DNA from: Dehalococcoidia bacterium
GTDB taxonomy: Bacteria; Chloroflexota; Dehalococcoidia; Lucifugimonadales; SHYT01
Length of the DNA stretch: 32,053 nt
Direction of reading: 5' to 3'
Assembly (NCBI GenBank): GCA_009692665.1
Contig: SHYT01000007.1
Span: forward strand, 1-32,053
In this document: one piece after another, positions 7,637 to 16,059 of the stretch
Layout: every line of letters begins with the position of its first letter
Position numbering within the stretch: position 1 is the first letter of the stretch
The notes under the pieces: model-generated
Databases searched by the model: none
The model's input: only the letters and a program-made list of their open reading frames with translations
What the model was told of the DNA's origin: nothing
Made by a program: the position numbers and the translations under genes

Positions 7637-7840
7637 TTACGCGGCTCGCTTTGGCGGCCCCGGAGGCCGAGCGATGGATTGACCGGGCAGTCTAATGCGC
7701 GGTTCAAACGACAGTGCTGGCGCAATCACATCTAGCTCTTTGATGTAGCCGCACTTGCTGCAATGCAGGTACTTGCTGAGCCATTCTGTTTCAATCCCCA
7801 GCGTCCCGCCGCACTTTGGACATGGTTGTAAACGTTCCAT
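7637..7840 (-). CDS. Small two-CxxC zinc-ribbon protein, 67 aa
   Basis: The protein begins MERLQPCPKCGG and has CPKC at residues 7-10 and CSKC at 27-30, a compact zinc ribbon, followed by a Pro/Arg-rich tail without further structure. AGAGGTGG lies just upstream of ATG 7840 as a ribosome binding site. Such peptides may stabilise other proteins or bind nucleic acid, but nothing here indicates a partner. The gene stands alone; an upstream neighbour in the same direction is missing. Coding status is well supported by the cysteine spacing. Confidence 0.7.
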   Translation of the reverse strand: MERLQPCPKCGGTLGIETEWLSKYLHCSKCGYIKELDVIAPALSFEPRIRLPGQSIARPPGPPKRAA

Positions 7841-8065
7841 CGCCCACCTCTTCCGCTCTTACCATTATATGCCTGCCGCTCCCCGGACAGTGGAAACGAC
7901 GCAGGCTAAATGGGACTAATCTTGGAAATGGATCGGATACGGATAGAGTTTCTTGGGTAGCTTGACAATAGTGGCATGATGTTGCTGAATCCCCGCAGCC
8001 AAAATACAGGTCCGGACGCGCGGCATGCTACGCCAACGCACTACGTTGTGAGAGGAGCAGTCACC

Positions 8066-8815
8066 ATGCCATCCGTAGAGTATGAGAAGAAGGGCCACAT
8101 TTCATACATCACGCTCAACCGGCCGGAGGTTCTTAACGCCCTCAACCGGGATATGCGCATACTGCTTGAGCAGTACTGGTACGACTTTGAGCAGGACAAC
8201 GATGCATGGGTTGCCATTCTGACCGGGGCCGGCCGTGCGTTCTGCGCCGGCAACGACCTGCGCGACCGCAACCGTGGCGTGGCGGCAGACGGGCCCATTA
8301 ACATGTACTCGCACAGGAACACGTTGAAGCCTATGATCGCCGCTATCAATGGCGCCACACGTGCAGCGGGCATAGACATGACGCTGCCGTGCGATATTCG
8401 GGTTGCCGCTGAAGAAGCATCGTTTGCGATGACCATGACGAGCTGGGGTGTTGTGGCCGGCATGGGCGCCACACAGCTTCCTCGCTCCATTCGGTGGGCG
8501 CACGCCATGGAGATGCTCCTGACGGCAGAGCCCATCAGCGCGCAAGAGGCCTACCGCATTGGGCTGGTGAATAAGGTAGTGCCTCTGGATAAGCTGATGT
8601 CCACGGCTGAGGAGTACGCGGAAAAGATTATGCGGAACTCGCCGGTGGCCATCCGTCTGACGAAGGAAGCCGCGGTCCGCGGGCGCGACCAGACGCTGGC
8701 GGGCAGCCTGGAGATGGGCCACATGCTGTCAAGGCTTAACGGCGTTACCGAAGACGCTAAGGAAGGGCCAAAGGCATTTGTGGAGAAGCGCAAGCCTAAT
8801 TGGAAAAACAAGTAA
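8066..8815 (+). CDS. Enoyl-CoA hydratase/isomerase (crotonase) family protein
   Basis: I choose ATG 8066 (GAGGAG 8 bases upstream), giving 249 residues, which aligns with the family N-terminus (ISYITLNRPEVLNALN). The oxyanion-hole strand AFCAGNDLR (about residues 64-72) and the second hole region NGATRAAGIDMTLPCDIRVA (about 94-113, usually GGG where AAG stands here) are present. Of the two catalytic glutamates of rat mitochondrial hydratase, the second is retained in AMEMLLTA, but the first position (normally PE.) lies in TSWGVVAG and is not Glu. The protein may therefore act as an isomerase, hydrolase or other crotonase rather than a classical hydratase. It ends with IRLTKEAAVRG and a C-terminal helix as usual. 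It should work on acyl-CoA esters in the cytoplasm. Its stop is 63 bases from the convergent rsmJ. Confidence 0.85.
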   Translation: MPSVEYEKKGHISYITLNRPEVLNALNRDMRILLEQYWYDFEQDNDAWVAILTGAGRAFCAGNDLRDRNRGVAADGPINMYSHRNTLKPMIAAINGATRAAGIDMTLPCDIRVAAEEASFAMTMTSWGVVAGMGATQLPRSIRWAHAMEMLLTAEPISAQEAYRIGLVNKVVPLDKLMSTAEEYAEKIMRNSPVAIRLTKEAAVRGRDQTLAGSLEMGHMLSRLNGVTEDAKEGPKAFVEKRKPNWKNK

Positions 8816-8878
8816 GCTCCAGCACAGGCACAGGTTCACCAAAGCGTTTGCAAGGGCATAGTCAGAGGAAAGCCGAGG

Positions 8879-9808
8879 CTAGGCCCCTGCTGCTTTTTGT
8901 GCCCTCACGTCATAGACGTCAAAACAAAAACCCTTGCCCTCATGGGTTGCCACTGGCTTCACCCCAAAATCTAGGCCGTGCTTTGCTGGCCGCTTCACCA
9001 CCACCCGCTTCTCTGCTACGTGCATGGCCCACGCAAACAACTCTCCCGCGTCATCATCGGAACCAACCAATCGCCGCAGGACGCGCAAAGACTTCTTCTC
9101 TGCCGTCTTCCGGCTCTCCGCTCCCGCGAACATCGGGTCCAGGTACACGACGTCAGGCCGCAAAAAGCTGCGAACGTCCTCTGGCAATTCTTGCTCTGAG
9201 TCCACCTTTTCGCTACGCAGCGCCTCCGCCTGCCGCAGCTGGGCGATCTGCCTGAGCAAATGCCGGGAGTCCGCAGTCACTAGCCGCACGCGCTCCAACA
9301 CCTCAGGCCGTCGAACTCCAACGCGTGTGCACCCGTCCCGCAGCAGCGCGGAGACTATAGCGCTCCGTTCTACCGCCAGCACGCGGCACCCCAGCGACAC
9401 CAGCAGCCACATGTCCTTTCCCCACCCCGCGGTCGCGTCGATTACAGTCACCGGTGTATACTTTTCCCCTCGCAGGCCCACCGCCTTCGCAATGGGCTGA
9501 GTCAAGGCACGTCCGGCGCCAGACTCGGTGTCGATACCCTCCAAATCCACCCACACCGCTCGACCACCCCGGATTGCCGGATCGCCGGCGACCACTCGCA
9601 GCTCTAGCCTGGCTGGTGTAGCCACCACCAGCATTTCGTAGTTCTGTTGCAACGGGTTTTCTACAAATGGCAGCCCCAAATCCGTGGCTACCTGCGCCGC
9701 TGCACGCAACAGCGTGCGGTCTCCCGATGGGTCAGCGCACACTCCAATACTTACTGGCGTGGGAGTCCCAGGTGTGTCAAAGAGGGGCTTCTTACTCACA
9801 GACACCAA
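8879..9808 (-). CDS. rsmJ: 16S rRNA (guanine1516-N2)-methyltransferase
   Basis: The 309-residue protein has the RsmJ (YhiQ) signature: DATAGWGKD at residues 124-132 as the S-adenosylmethionine loop, an acidic residue closing the next strand (AVE147), TAD180 as adenine contact, and VYLDPMF (221-227) as the catalytic segment that positions the guanine amino group. RsmJ methylates G1516 of 16S rRNA in the small subunit. The N-terminal region carries the typical ENP..QNYEMLVVATPARLEL. An insertion between about 193 and 214 (acidic, QAEALRSEKVDSEQELPED) is longer than in E. coli. The start is uncertain: TTG 9808 is the longest; GTG 9805 and GTG 9799 are equally poor in ribosome-binding signals. 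The gene is convergent with the crotonase gene. Confidence 0.85.
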   Translation of the reverse strand: MVSVSKKPLFDTPGTPTPVSIGVCADPSGDRTLLRAAAQVATDLGLPFVENPLQQNYEMLVVATPARLELRVVAGDPAIRGGRAVWVDLEGIDTESGAGRALTQPIAKAVGLRGEKYTPVTVIDATAGWGKDMWLLVSLGCRVLAVERSAIVSALLRDGCTRVGVRRPEVLERVRLVTADSRHLLRQIAQLRQAEALRSEKVDSEQELPEDVRSFLRPDVVYLDPMFAGAESRKTAEKKSLRVLRRLVGSDDDAGELFAWAMHVAEKRVVVKRPAKHGLDFGVKPVATHEGKGFCFDVYDVRAQKAAGA

Positions 9809-9851
9809 TCAGTACAGGATTCCGGTTCATTGGCCTGACCAACACCTGGCA

Positions 9852-9953
9852 CTACTCATTGGCCAGTCCCGGTAACAGCAGCGCGATGGCCGCTAGTAGC
9901 CAGAAGATGACGCCAACCACGTTCTTGGCGCCGCAATTCGGACAGTATGGCAT
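9852..9953 (-). CDS. 33-aa zinc-ribbon/single-membrane-segment peptide
   Basis: The peptide starts MPYCPNCGAKN, a one-knuckle zinc-ribbon motif (CxxC at residues 4-7), followed by one membrane segment (about residues 12-30, VVGVIFWLLAAIALLLPGLA) and ends ANE. ATG 9953 has AAGGAG upstream at good spacing (6 bases after GGAG). Short zinc-ribbon plus membrane-helix proteins of this design are common in bacteria and are usually unannotated because of size. With only one CxxC it could bind zinc as a dimer. It lies 43 bases upstream of rsmJ in the same direction and may share its transcript. Function unknown. Confidence 0.6.
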   Translation of the reverse strand: MPYCPNCGAKNVVGVIFWLLAAIALLLPGLANE

Positions 9954-10050
9954 TCCTTGCTCCTTGATCCGACGTTTCAAGAGGCAGAACACCATGTCCC
10001 CGGAGGCGATTTCCAAAGTAAAATCGAGACATAATGCGGTCGCGACCTAG

Positions 10051-10078
10051 TTGACGGCGCAACGCTCTGCTATTCTAT
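10051..10078 (+). promoter_or_regulatory. Candidate sigma-70 promoter for the aminopeptidase gene
   Basis: TTGACG (10051-10056) and TTCTAT (10073-10078) are 16 bases apart. Transcription would start near 10085. A 6-bp inverted repeat (CGTACC, 10088-10093; GGTACG, 10098-10103) sits at the start point and could be an operator or the base of a leader hairpin. Confidence 0.4.
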
Positions 10079-10204
10079 GCACAAACGCGTACCATTAGGT
10101 ACGTTGCGTTACGATGATCGCTTGTGCCCACATAAGAATAAGGCTACAAATCAGTACCGCCTTGCAGTGCGAAAGCCGCTGTGAAGTCACGGGAGGAGAC
10201 GGAG

Positions 10205-12844
10205 ATGGCCACCACCGCGCGCGCGGCACAGAAGGCACCGCGGCAGAACTTGTTCCGGTTGTCCACCAACGTGAAGCCGGAAAAGTACCGCCTGACTCTC
10301 ACGCCCGACCTTGGAAAGTTCTCTTTCTCCGGCGAGGTGGCCATTGACGTGACGGTTGCGAAGGCGACGAACCAGGTTGTTGTCAACGTCGCTGAGCTGA
10401 CTATACAAGAGGTGCGCGTCATCCTACCCAGTGGCGTGCCATACCGCGCCACCAATGTCTCCGTTGACGAGACATCTGAGCGCGCGACGTTCACCTTCGG
10501 CATTACCATCCCAGAAGGCGAGGCCACCATCATGGTCCGCTACACGGGCATCCTGAACGACCAGCTCCGCGGCTTCTACCGCAGCCGGTACTCGGGTGTG
10601 GACGGCCGCGAGCGCTACCTGGCGACGACGCAGTTTGAGGCCACAGATGCCCGTCGCGCGTTCCCCTGCTGGGACGAGCCGAACTTTAAAGCGACCTTCC
10701 AATTAACGTTGGTGATTCCCATCCAGATGACCGCCATTTCCAACACGCTCGTTCTGCGTGAGGCCCCGACGATAGGTGTGGGACTCAAGGCTATTACGTT
10801 TGAAGAGACCCCCAAGATGTCCACATATCTTCTGGCGTTTGTAGTTGGCGACATGGCGTGTGTGCAAGCCACCATGCCCAATGGCACGCTGGTCCGCGTA
10901 TGGGCCACGCGCGGGAAAGAGGAGCAAGGACGCTACGCGCTAGAGAACTCCGTCAAAATCCTTACCTATATGAACGAGTATTTTGGCATCCCCTACCCGC
11001 TGAAAAAGCTGGACCACGTGGCGATTCCGGACTTCGCTGCAGGTGCTATGGAGAACTGGGGCTGCATCACCTACCGCGAGACGGCCCTACTCTTTGACCC
11101 AAAGAACTCGGCCGCCGCGGCGCGCCAGCGCATCCTGGAAGTCGTGGCGCACGAGACGGCACACATGTGGTTCGGTGACCTGGTCACCATGGCGTGGTGG
11201 GACGATTTGTGGCTTAACGAGAGCTTCGCCTCCTGGATGGGAGATAAGGCCGTTGACCACATTCACCCTGAGTGGGATATGTGGACACAGTTTATCTATG
11301 CGGATACCAACGCGGGCATGAGCTTGGACAGCCTGCGCAACAGCCACACCATCGAAGCCAATGTGAAGGACCCCAATGAGATTCGCGAGCTATTTGACGC
11401 TATTAGCTATAGCAAGGGTGGCTCGGTCCTCCGCATGCTCGAAGAGTTCCTTGGCGCCGAGATGTTCCGCAAAGGACTGCACAATTACCTGGACGCGCAC
11501 AAGTACGATAACGCCCAGACGGCGGACCTGTGGAGTGCCCTAGACGAGGCGTCACAAATGCCTGTCACCAAGGTGATGGACTCATGGGTGAAGCAGGTGG
11601 GCTTTCCGTTGGTGAACGTGAAAATGGCGCGGCGAGCAAGCGGCGTTGCCGTCACCATGACGCAGCAGCGGTTCCTCTACGACAACCTGCTGGGTGGCAA
11701 GGTGGACAAGACGCTCTGGCAGATTCCGGTAAACGTCGTACGTGCCAAAACGCCTGCCAAGGCGTCCACGCTGCTGGATAAGCGCGAGGAGACTATCTCG
11801 CTGGGCAAGGCAGCTGTAGTGCAGGACAAAGACTGGATTAAGGTGAACGCTGCGCAGACCGGGTTTTATCGCGTCCAGTACCAACCCGCCGAGATGGACC
11901 GGCTGCGCGCGGCGGTGCAGGCGATGCAACTCCCCCCTACCGACCGACTTGGCTTGCAGAACGACGCGTACGCGCTGGCCCGCGGTGGCTTCCAGCCGGC
12001 CACTGAATTCCTGAAGCTGGTGCAATCGTACAAAAAGGAGACGGATGTCTCCGTCTGGCGTGACCTGTCAGCGGGGTTGCGTGGCATGGAATCGATCATT
12101 GCGGAGGAGCCGTACGTGGACAAGTTCCGCCGCTCCGCTGGAAGCCTGTTCAAGGACGTGGTGAAGCGTGTTGGGTGGGATGGGAAGAAGGGCGAGGGCC
12201 ACATGGACGTGCTGTTGCGCGGCACGGTGCTGGGCCAGATTGGCTACTACGGAGACAAGGCGATGACGGCGGAGGCTCGCGCCCGCTTTGCGAAATTCCT
12301 CAAACGGCCAGCATCGCTGCACCCGGACCTGCGCGGCGTAGTGTATGGCATTGTGGCGCAGGAAGGCGACCGCAAGACCTACGACCTGCTCTGGAAACTG
12401 GAGCGTGAGGCGACGGTTCAGGAAGAGAAACTTCGGCTTCTTGGCGCGCTTGGCCGCTTCAAGGACCCGGTTCTGCTGCAAGACCTGCTACAGCGCGCTA
12501 TGGATACCAATGAGGTGCGCATTCAGGACACTGTGGGCGTCATCCGCAATGTTGGCAGCAACGACTTGGCCGGTGGGCGAGACTTGGCGTGGGAGTTTGT
12601 GAAGAAGAATTGGGGCGAATTAGACCGCCGCTACGGCAAGGGCGGCTTCGCCATTACCGCGCTGGTGGGCGTCACAGGCTCGTTCACCGCGGAAGCGAAG
12701 GCAAAAGAGGTGCGTGACTTCTTCAAGACACACCCCGCGCCATCCGCAGCGCGCACCATCCAGCAATCGCTGGAGCGCATCAGCCTGAACGCCAAGTGGC
12801 TGGAGAAGAACAAGAGGACGCTGAAAGCTTTCTTCACGAAGTAG
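10205..12844 (+). CDS. M1 family zinc aminopeptidase
   Basis: I start at ATG 10205 (GGAGG 8 bases upstream), giving 879 residues. The N-terminal saddle domain begins RLSTNVKPEKYRLTLTPDLG. The catalytic domain has GAMEN (280-284) for recognition of the free peptide amino group, then HETAH (316-320) and Glu339 in NESFA, which is exactly 18 residues after the second His, completing the HExxH-x18-E zinc site of gluzincins. WFGDLVTM and the downstream ISYSKGGSVLRMLEEF (which supplies the transition-state Tyr) are present. Residues about 545-870 form the helical ERAP1-like C-terminal domain. The organisation matches puromycin-sensitive/ERAP-type aminopeptidases more than E. coli PepN. It removes N-terminal residues from peptides, probably in the cytoplasm; no signal peptide is seen. 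It is monocistronic. Confidence 0.93.
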   Translation: MATTARAAQKAPRQNLFRLSTNVKPEKYRLTLTPDLGKFSFSGEVAIDVTVAKATNQVVVNVAELTIQEVRVILPSGVPYRATNVSVDETSERATFTFGITIPEGEATIMVRYTGILNDQLRGFYRSRYSGVDGRERYLATTQFEATDARRAFPCWDEPNFKATFQLTLVIPIQMTAISNTLVLREAPTIGVGLKAITFEETPKMSTYLLAFVVGDMACVQATMPNGTLVRVWATRGKEEQGRYALENSVKILTYMNEYFGIPYPLKKLDHVAIPDFAAGAMENWGCITYRETALLFDPKNSAAAARQRILEVVAHETAHMWFGDLVTMAWWDDLWLNESFASWMGDKAVDHIHPEWDMWTQFIYADTNAGMSLDSLRNSHTIEANVKDPNEIRELFDAISYSKGGSVLRMLEEFLGAEMFRKGLHNYLDAHKYDNAQTADLWSALDEASQMPVTKVMDSWVKQVGFPLVNVKMARRASGVAVTMTQQRFLYDNLLGGKVDKTLWQIPVNVVRAKTPAKASTLLDKREETISLGKAAVVQDKDWIKVNAAQTGFYRVQYQPAEMDRLRAAVQAMQLPPTDRLGLQNDAYALARGGFQPATEFLKLVQSYKKETDVSVWRDLSAGLRGMESIIAEEPYVDKFRRSAGSLFKDVVKRVGWDGKKGEGHMDVLLRGTVLGQIGYYGDKAMTAEARARFAKFLKRPASLHPDLRGVVYGIVAQEGDRKTYDLLWKLEREATVQEEKLRLLGALGRFKDPVLLQDLLQRAMDTNEVRIQDTVGVIRNVGSNDLAGGRDLAWEFVKKNWGELDRRYGKGGFAITALVGVTGSFTAEAKAKEVRDFFKTHPAPSAARTIQQSLERISLNAKWLEKNKRTLKAFFTK

Positions 12845-12860
12845 CCCACACAACAAGAAC

Positions 12861-12881
12861 ACGTAGGGGCTACTACTACGT
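12861..12881. terminator. Weak hairpin between convergent genes
   Basis: ACGTAG (12861-12866) and CTACGT (12876-12881) form a 6-bp stem followed by CTTTG, 17 bases after the aminopeptidase stop and 20 bases from the end of the convergent lipoprotein pseudogene. It could serve either side, but the stem is short. Confidence 0.3.
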
Positions 12882-12901
12882 CTTTGTACCAAAGCATACA
12901 G

Positions 12902-13833
12902 CTAGGCAGTTGCTCCGGTCGCTGCAAAGATGACATACGCGTCCGGCTGTCCGGCTGAGTTCTCCGGGAACTGGATCACATAGAGGACGGCACCCGGCTG
13001 CATGCCATGGGCCGCGGCGTACGCCTGTACGATGCTCCGTGCGTTGTCCAGGACTGCGCTGGGCGTCGCCGCCGCTGCTGCGGTGGTTGTGTTTATCACC
13101 ACAGCCGCAACTTGGGACGGAATAGCAGACAGCGTTGGAGACAGCCCCGTTGACGCGCTGATGGCCATGTTGGCGTAGAAGTCTCTCGCGACACTGGCCG
13201 TGATGGCTCTCCCCGTGATAATTGCCGTAAGCCGGTTGTTGAACTGGGCCATGATACTGGCGCTGGTGGATACTTCCGCAACCAGAAGCTGCTGAGAGGC
13301 GTTCAGCAGAAGCAGCGCGCCGGTGGTAACCTGGCCGCCTGGGATGGGCTGAGCGGAACTGGTGGCTGTGTCAGGGGTGTAGATGGGTGCTATCAGCCTG
13401 TGGGTGATGGCATCGGCGGCATCGGTCTCGACCACTTCAATAGAGTTCTGTCCCGCGCTCAATGGAATAACTGCGCTGTAGGACCCATCTACCAAAACAG
13501 TGGCATCCTTTCCATTCACCGTCACGTGAGCGCCGCGGGATGCTACGCCGCGGGAAGGTCACATCAACCGTGGCGCGGGGCGTCTGCACGGAATTCAAGC
13601 TCGCTGGGCTGGGCGCACCTTGAGCGGTGCTGTTCGGAGCCTGTGAGCCTGCGGCGGTGGCGCCTGGCGCTGCTGACAGAGTAACCACCGGCGTCGTGGT
13701 CGTGGTGGTGGTAACTGTTGTCTGTGTCGCCGCAGGCGGTGCCGCGTTTTTTTGTAGACGAGGAACCGCATGCCATTCCTAACACCAGACTCAATACGAT
13801 CAGCCCTGAAACAACCAACGAGTTGCGCATCAT
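12902..13833 (-). pseudogene. Lipoprotein with glucodextranase-B-like domain, two frameshifts
   Basis: Three frames joined in order make one protein. Frame one starts at ATG 13833 (GGAGG 7 bases upstream) with a lipoprotein signal ending GMACGSSSTKK, lipobox Cys22. At a run of seven A (13753-13747 on this strand) the frame must drop one base to continue as AAPPAATQTTVTTTTTTTPV, a Thr/Pro linker, then ATVDVTFPR. Near 13541-13557 a second shift leads to GAHVTVNGKDATVLVDGSYS and IPLSAGQNSIEVVETDAAD, a beta-sandwich pattern of glucodextranase domain B or bacterial Ig-like modules. The C-terminal 150 residues are Ala/Thr-rich with no family known to me. Intact it would be a surface-anchored lipoprotein of about 310 residues. 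The A7 run could be a sequencing error, a slippage site or a true lesion; the second shift is not at a homopolymer. Confidence 0.7.
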
Positions 13834-14150
13834 CCTCTATCCTCCATGAACTCTTCGGTAGATGTGTTTGGACGGCGTACTAGTCCGCCGATGTTCCGAG
13901 GATAGGATGTAGGCAGGCAGCCCAATACCCCACTTGGTGCTAATCCAGCCATTTGGCATATACATGAAAGCGCCTATGCCCTGGACACTTTCAAGCTAGG
14001 CAATGCCCGTAAAGCTGCTAGTGGCCTTAGCGAAGTGCAGCGTGTTCTTAGCCGCACCGGATTATGAGGAGGAATGGTAAGAGGAAATGCTCATAAGCCA
14101 AAGCACCAGTAAAGGCGAAGACGAGACACATACGTTGCGTAAGGAGGAGG
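13834..14150. other. Intergenic region with a palindrome, no gene seen
   Basis: 317 bases upstream of the leftward lipoprotein gene. CGGCG (13873-13877) and CGCCG (13886-13890) flank ACTAGT in a near-perfect 18-base palindrome broken at one pair, a possible operator for the lipoprotein gene. A 12-codon frame at 14074-14112 with GAGGAGG before it has no recognisable content. Confidence 0.4.
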
Positions 14151-14357
14151 TTAAGAGGGAGCAGCTTTCCCTGGTTTGAGCCGTTCGGCTAGCTCCTTGC
14201 GGATAGTGGCTTCGCTGGGCACGTCTTTTAGCTCAAAGCGGCGCATACTTCCGGGCTCTTCCAGGCGCTCAATGACCTGTGCATAAGTTAGGCCGTCCTT
14301 ACGCCACTGAAGGACTTCCTGCCACATTGTTTCCGGCCAGCGTGTCGGCTTGGGCAT
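14151..14357 (-). CDS. Conserved-looking small basic protein, possible helix-turn-helix, 68 aa
   Basis: The protein (start MPKPTRWPETMWQEVLQWRK) is charged and helical, with GLTYAQVIERL suggesting the first helices of a helix-turn-helix and SEATIRKELAERL a possible recognition helix. I cannot name a family. It starts 11 bases after the stop of the 46-residue membrane peptide and lies downstream of the DUF502 gene, so the three probably share a transcript. The ribosome binding site is weak, consistent with coupling to the gene before. A role in DNA binding is inference only. Confidence 0.55.
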   Translation of the reverse strand: MPKPTRWPETMWQEVLQWRKDGLTYAQVIERLEEPGSMRRFELKDVPSEATIRKELAERLKPGKAAPS

Positions 14358-14368
14358 TTTGCGTGCGC

Positions 14369-14509
14369 CTACTTCAGGTTCTGGTCGTCAAGAGGAATGC
14401 GATTTGCCCTTTTCTGCTGGTAACGAGTAACGGCGTAAAATACGGCCATCATAGCCACCAGGAGCAGTCCCAACATCCCGAGACGTTGTAGATTTTTCTT
14501 GTCTATCAT
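14369..14509 (-). CDS. 46-aa single-pass membrane peptide
   Basis: From ATG 14509 the frame encodes MIDKKNLQRLG, one hydrophobic helix (about residues 11-28, MLGLLLVAMMAVFYAVTR) and a basic, soluble tail RYQQKRANRIPLDDQNLK. The positively charged residues on both sides do not fix topology clearly. AGG about 9 bases upstream is a modest ribosome binding site. It lies 59 bases downstream of the DUF502 gene and 11 bases upstream of the 68-residue protein, all in one direction. No family recognised; coding status rests on the clean membrane-peptide pattern and the tight operon-like spacing. Confidence 0.55.
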   Translation of the reverse strand: MIDKKNLQRLGMLGLLLVAMMAVFYAVTRYQQKRANRIPLDDQNLK

Positions 14510-14568
14510 GTCACCCAACCTAACAATATCCATCATACCTCGGATTCCGCCTCAATTACATCACCAAA

Positions 14569-15207
14569 TCACAGCACCAGTGGCTTCTTGGCCACCCGCG
14601 CTGGTGATACGATGCCGCCGGATAGCACCAGGTTCATCGCCTCGGGCACAGAGAGGTTAGTGTCGTACACCTGATCCGCGGGCATGATGGCCACCCAGCC
14701 AGATTGTGGCGTAGGCGCCGTGGGGATGTAGACGATGGCGAGCATAGCGCCGGTCTCACTCTTCGTGGTGCTAGTGAGAAAACCCATTGTCCAGGTGCCT
14801 ATTCGGGGATACTCAATCAGCACCACGCGCTTGAATCCCGTGGGTCCCTCGCCTGAAAGCGACTCAACAAGCAGCTTGGCCGGCTTGTACACGGCGCGAA
14901 TGATCGGGATCTTGAGCAGGGTGTGTTGCGCCCGGTCAACGAGCGATTTTCCGATGAAGTTTGCTCCGATAAGCCCCACGACGTAGATCAGGAGCACTAA
15001 GATCACTAAGCCCAGGCCCGGAATTCGTCTTCCAACAATTGGCTTTACTGCGGGTTGCAGAATCCCGTCAATAGTGTTGAACAAGAGGCTCAGCATGACA
15101 TAGGTGATGACGACCGGCACTAAGAGCAGCAAGCCGGCGACAAGTGTCCCCCGGAAATGCGCGCTGATGCCGCCGCGAGCGGATGTGTTCTTTGCGGGTG
15201 TCGTCAT
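14569..15207 (-). CDS. DUF502 family membrane protein
   Basis: A 212-residue protein with the family layout: a cytoplasmic N-terminus (HFRGTLVAGLLLLVPVVITY), two membrane helices (about 21-44 and 64-85) separated by a short loop containing DGILQPAVKPIVG, then a soluble domain with the conserved IPIIRAVYKPAKLLVESL, FKRVVLIEYPRIGTWTMGFL and YIPTAPTPQSGWVAIMP. DUF502 proteins occur in bacteria, plants (LIKE COV) and archaea; in plants they affect vascular patterning through trafficking, while the bacterial role is unknown. AAGG lies upstream of ATG 15207 at a workable spacing. It is the first gene of a likely three-gene unit with two small proteins downstream, and follows the YgjP-type gene by 99 bases. 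Confidence 0.9.
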   Translation of the reverse strand: MTTPAKNTSARGGISAHFRGTLVAGLLLLVPVVITYVMLSLLFNTIDGILQPAVKPIVGRRIPGLGLVILVLLIYVVGLIGANFIGKSLVDRAQHTLLKIPIIRAVYKPAKLLVESLSGEGPTGFKRVVLIEYPRIGTWTMGFLTSTTKSETGAMLAIVYIPTAPTPQSGWVAIMPADQVYDTNLSVPEAMNLVLSGGIVSPARVAKKPLVL

Positions 15208-15306
15208 AGGAGTGCCTTTCCGGTTGGATAGCCCCTTGTATCGTAGCGCCTCAGTCGCCGGATTACAAAGTGACGAATAGCTTACGAATTGTTTGGCAAG
15301 ACCTAT

Positions 15307-16059
15307 TTAAATGAGCCTATACCCTGCGCCTTCACGGAGGAGTTGGCGACGGAGGGCCATATAGTTAGGGAGTAGGCCTGCGACTCGCGCCCAGAAGCGC
15401 TTGCCGTGGTTAAGATGCAGAAGGTGGCATAACTCATGCACCACTAGATAGTCGAGCACGTCCATTGGCGCCATAATAATGCGCCAGTTAAAGCGCAGCA
15501 CGCCGTTCCTAGTACAGCTACCCCAGCGCGATTTTTGATTGCCTAGGCGCATGTTGCTGGGATGGACCCCAAGGCGCTTCGCGAAAAAACCGACCCGCTC
15601 CGACAACACCGTACCTGCGCGATCCCGTAGCCAGGTTTCCAGTGCGCGCAGAACAGAATTCATACGTTCTGCGTTCGCAGCACCTTCGGAGATGATGGCT
15701 ATTTGTAGGACCCCATCGTTCAGTCGAACCGTTTCACTTGCGGCCCGCGGCACTGCACAGATCTCGAGCCGAACGTTCTCACCGAGAAGCGGCACTGTTT
15801 CGCCGCTCACAAATTGGCGGCGCGGGGGCACCGGCCGTTCCAACAAACCAAGAATCCATTTCGCGCGCCGCCGGATAATCAACTCAATTTCATCGTGGCG
15901 CGCGTATAGGGGGGCAGCGATTTCTACTCCGCGCTCGGAGTCCACGCGGATGCCAATGGTGCGCCGACGTTTGGGACTTCGGATGATGTGATAGGAGATG
16001 GAGCGGTCAGCGCACTGGAGCGTAAAAGTTTCTGGCAGGGGGAGCTGTCTCGGCTTCAC
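15307..16059 (-). CDS. YgjP/DUF45 family zinc metallopeptidase-like protein
   Basis: A 250-residue protein ending in the family's metal site HELCHLLHLNHGKRFW: His208 and His212 with Glu209 as HExxH and His218 as third ligand. The conserved KSRWGSC (176-182) and LRFNWRII precede it as in YgjP. The N-terminus (ISYHIIRSPKRRRTIGIRVD) is the usual beta region. The family is related to WLM/SprT-type peptidases, and some members are reported to hydrolyse nucleotides, so its substrate is open. Translation starts at GTG 16059, whose last two bases are the first two of the TGA that ends the FIST gene (GTGA overlap), so it is very probably translationally coupled to it. Confidence 0.88.
   Translation of the reverse strand: MKPRQLPLPETFTLQCADRSISYHIIRSPKRRRTIGIRVDSERGVEIAAPLYARHDEIELIIRRRAKWILGLLERPVPPRRQFVSGETVPLLGENVRLEICAVPRAASETVRLNDGVLQIAIISEGAANAERMNSVLRALETWLRDRAGTVLSERVGFFAKRLGVHPSNMRLGNQKSRWGSCTRNGVLRFNWRIIMAPMDVLDYLVVHELCHLLHLNHGKRFWARVAGLLPNYMALRRQLLREGAGYRLI

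Noticed and set aside
14074-14112. 12-codon frame with a strong ribosome site, possible leader peptide
   Set aside because: No downstream gene in the same direction for a leader to control, and no attenuator-like hairpins or repeated amino acid codons.
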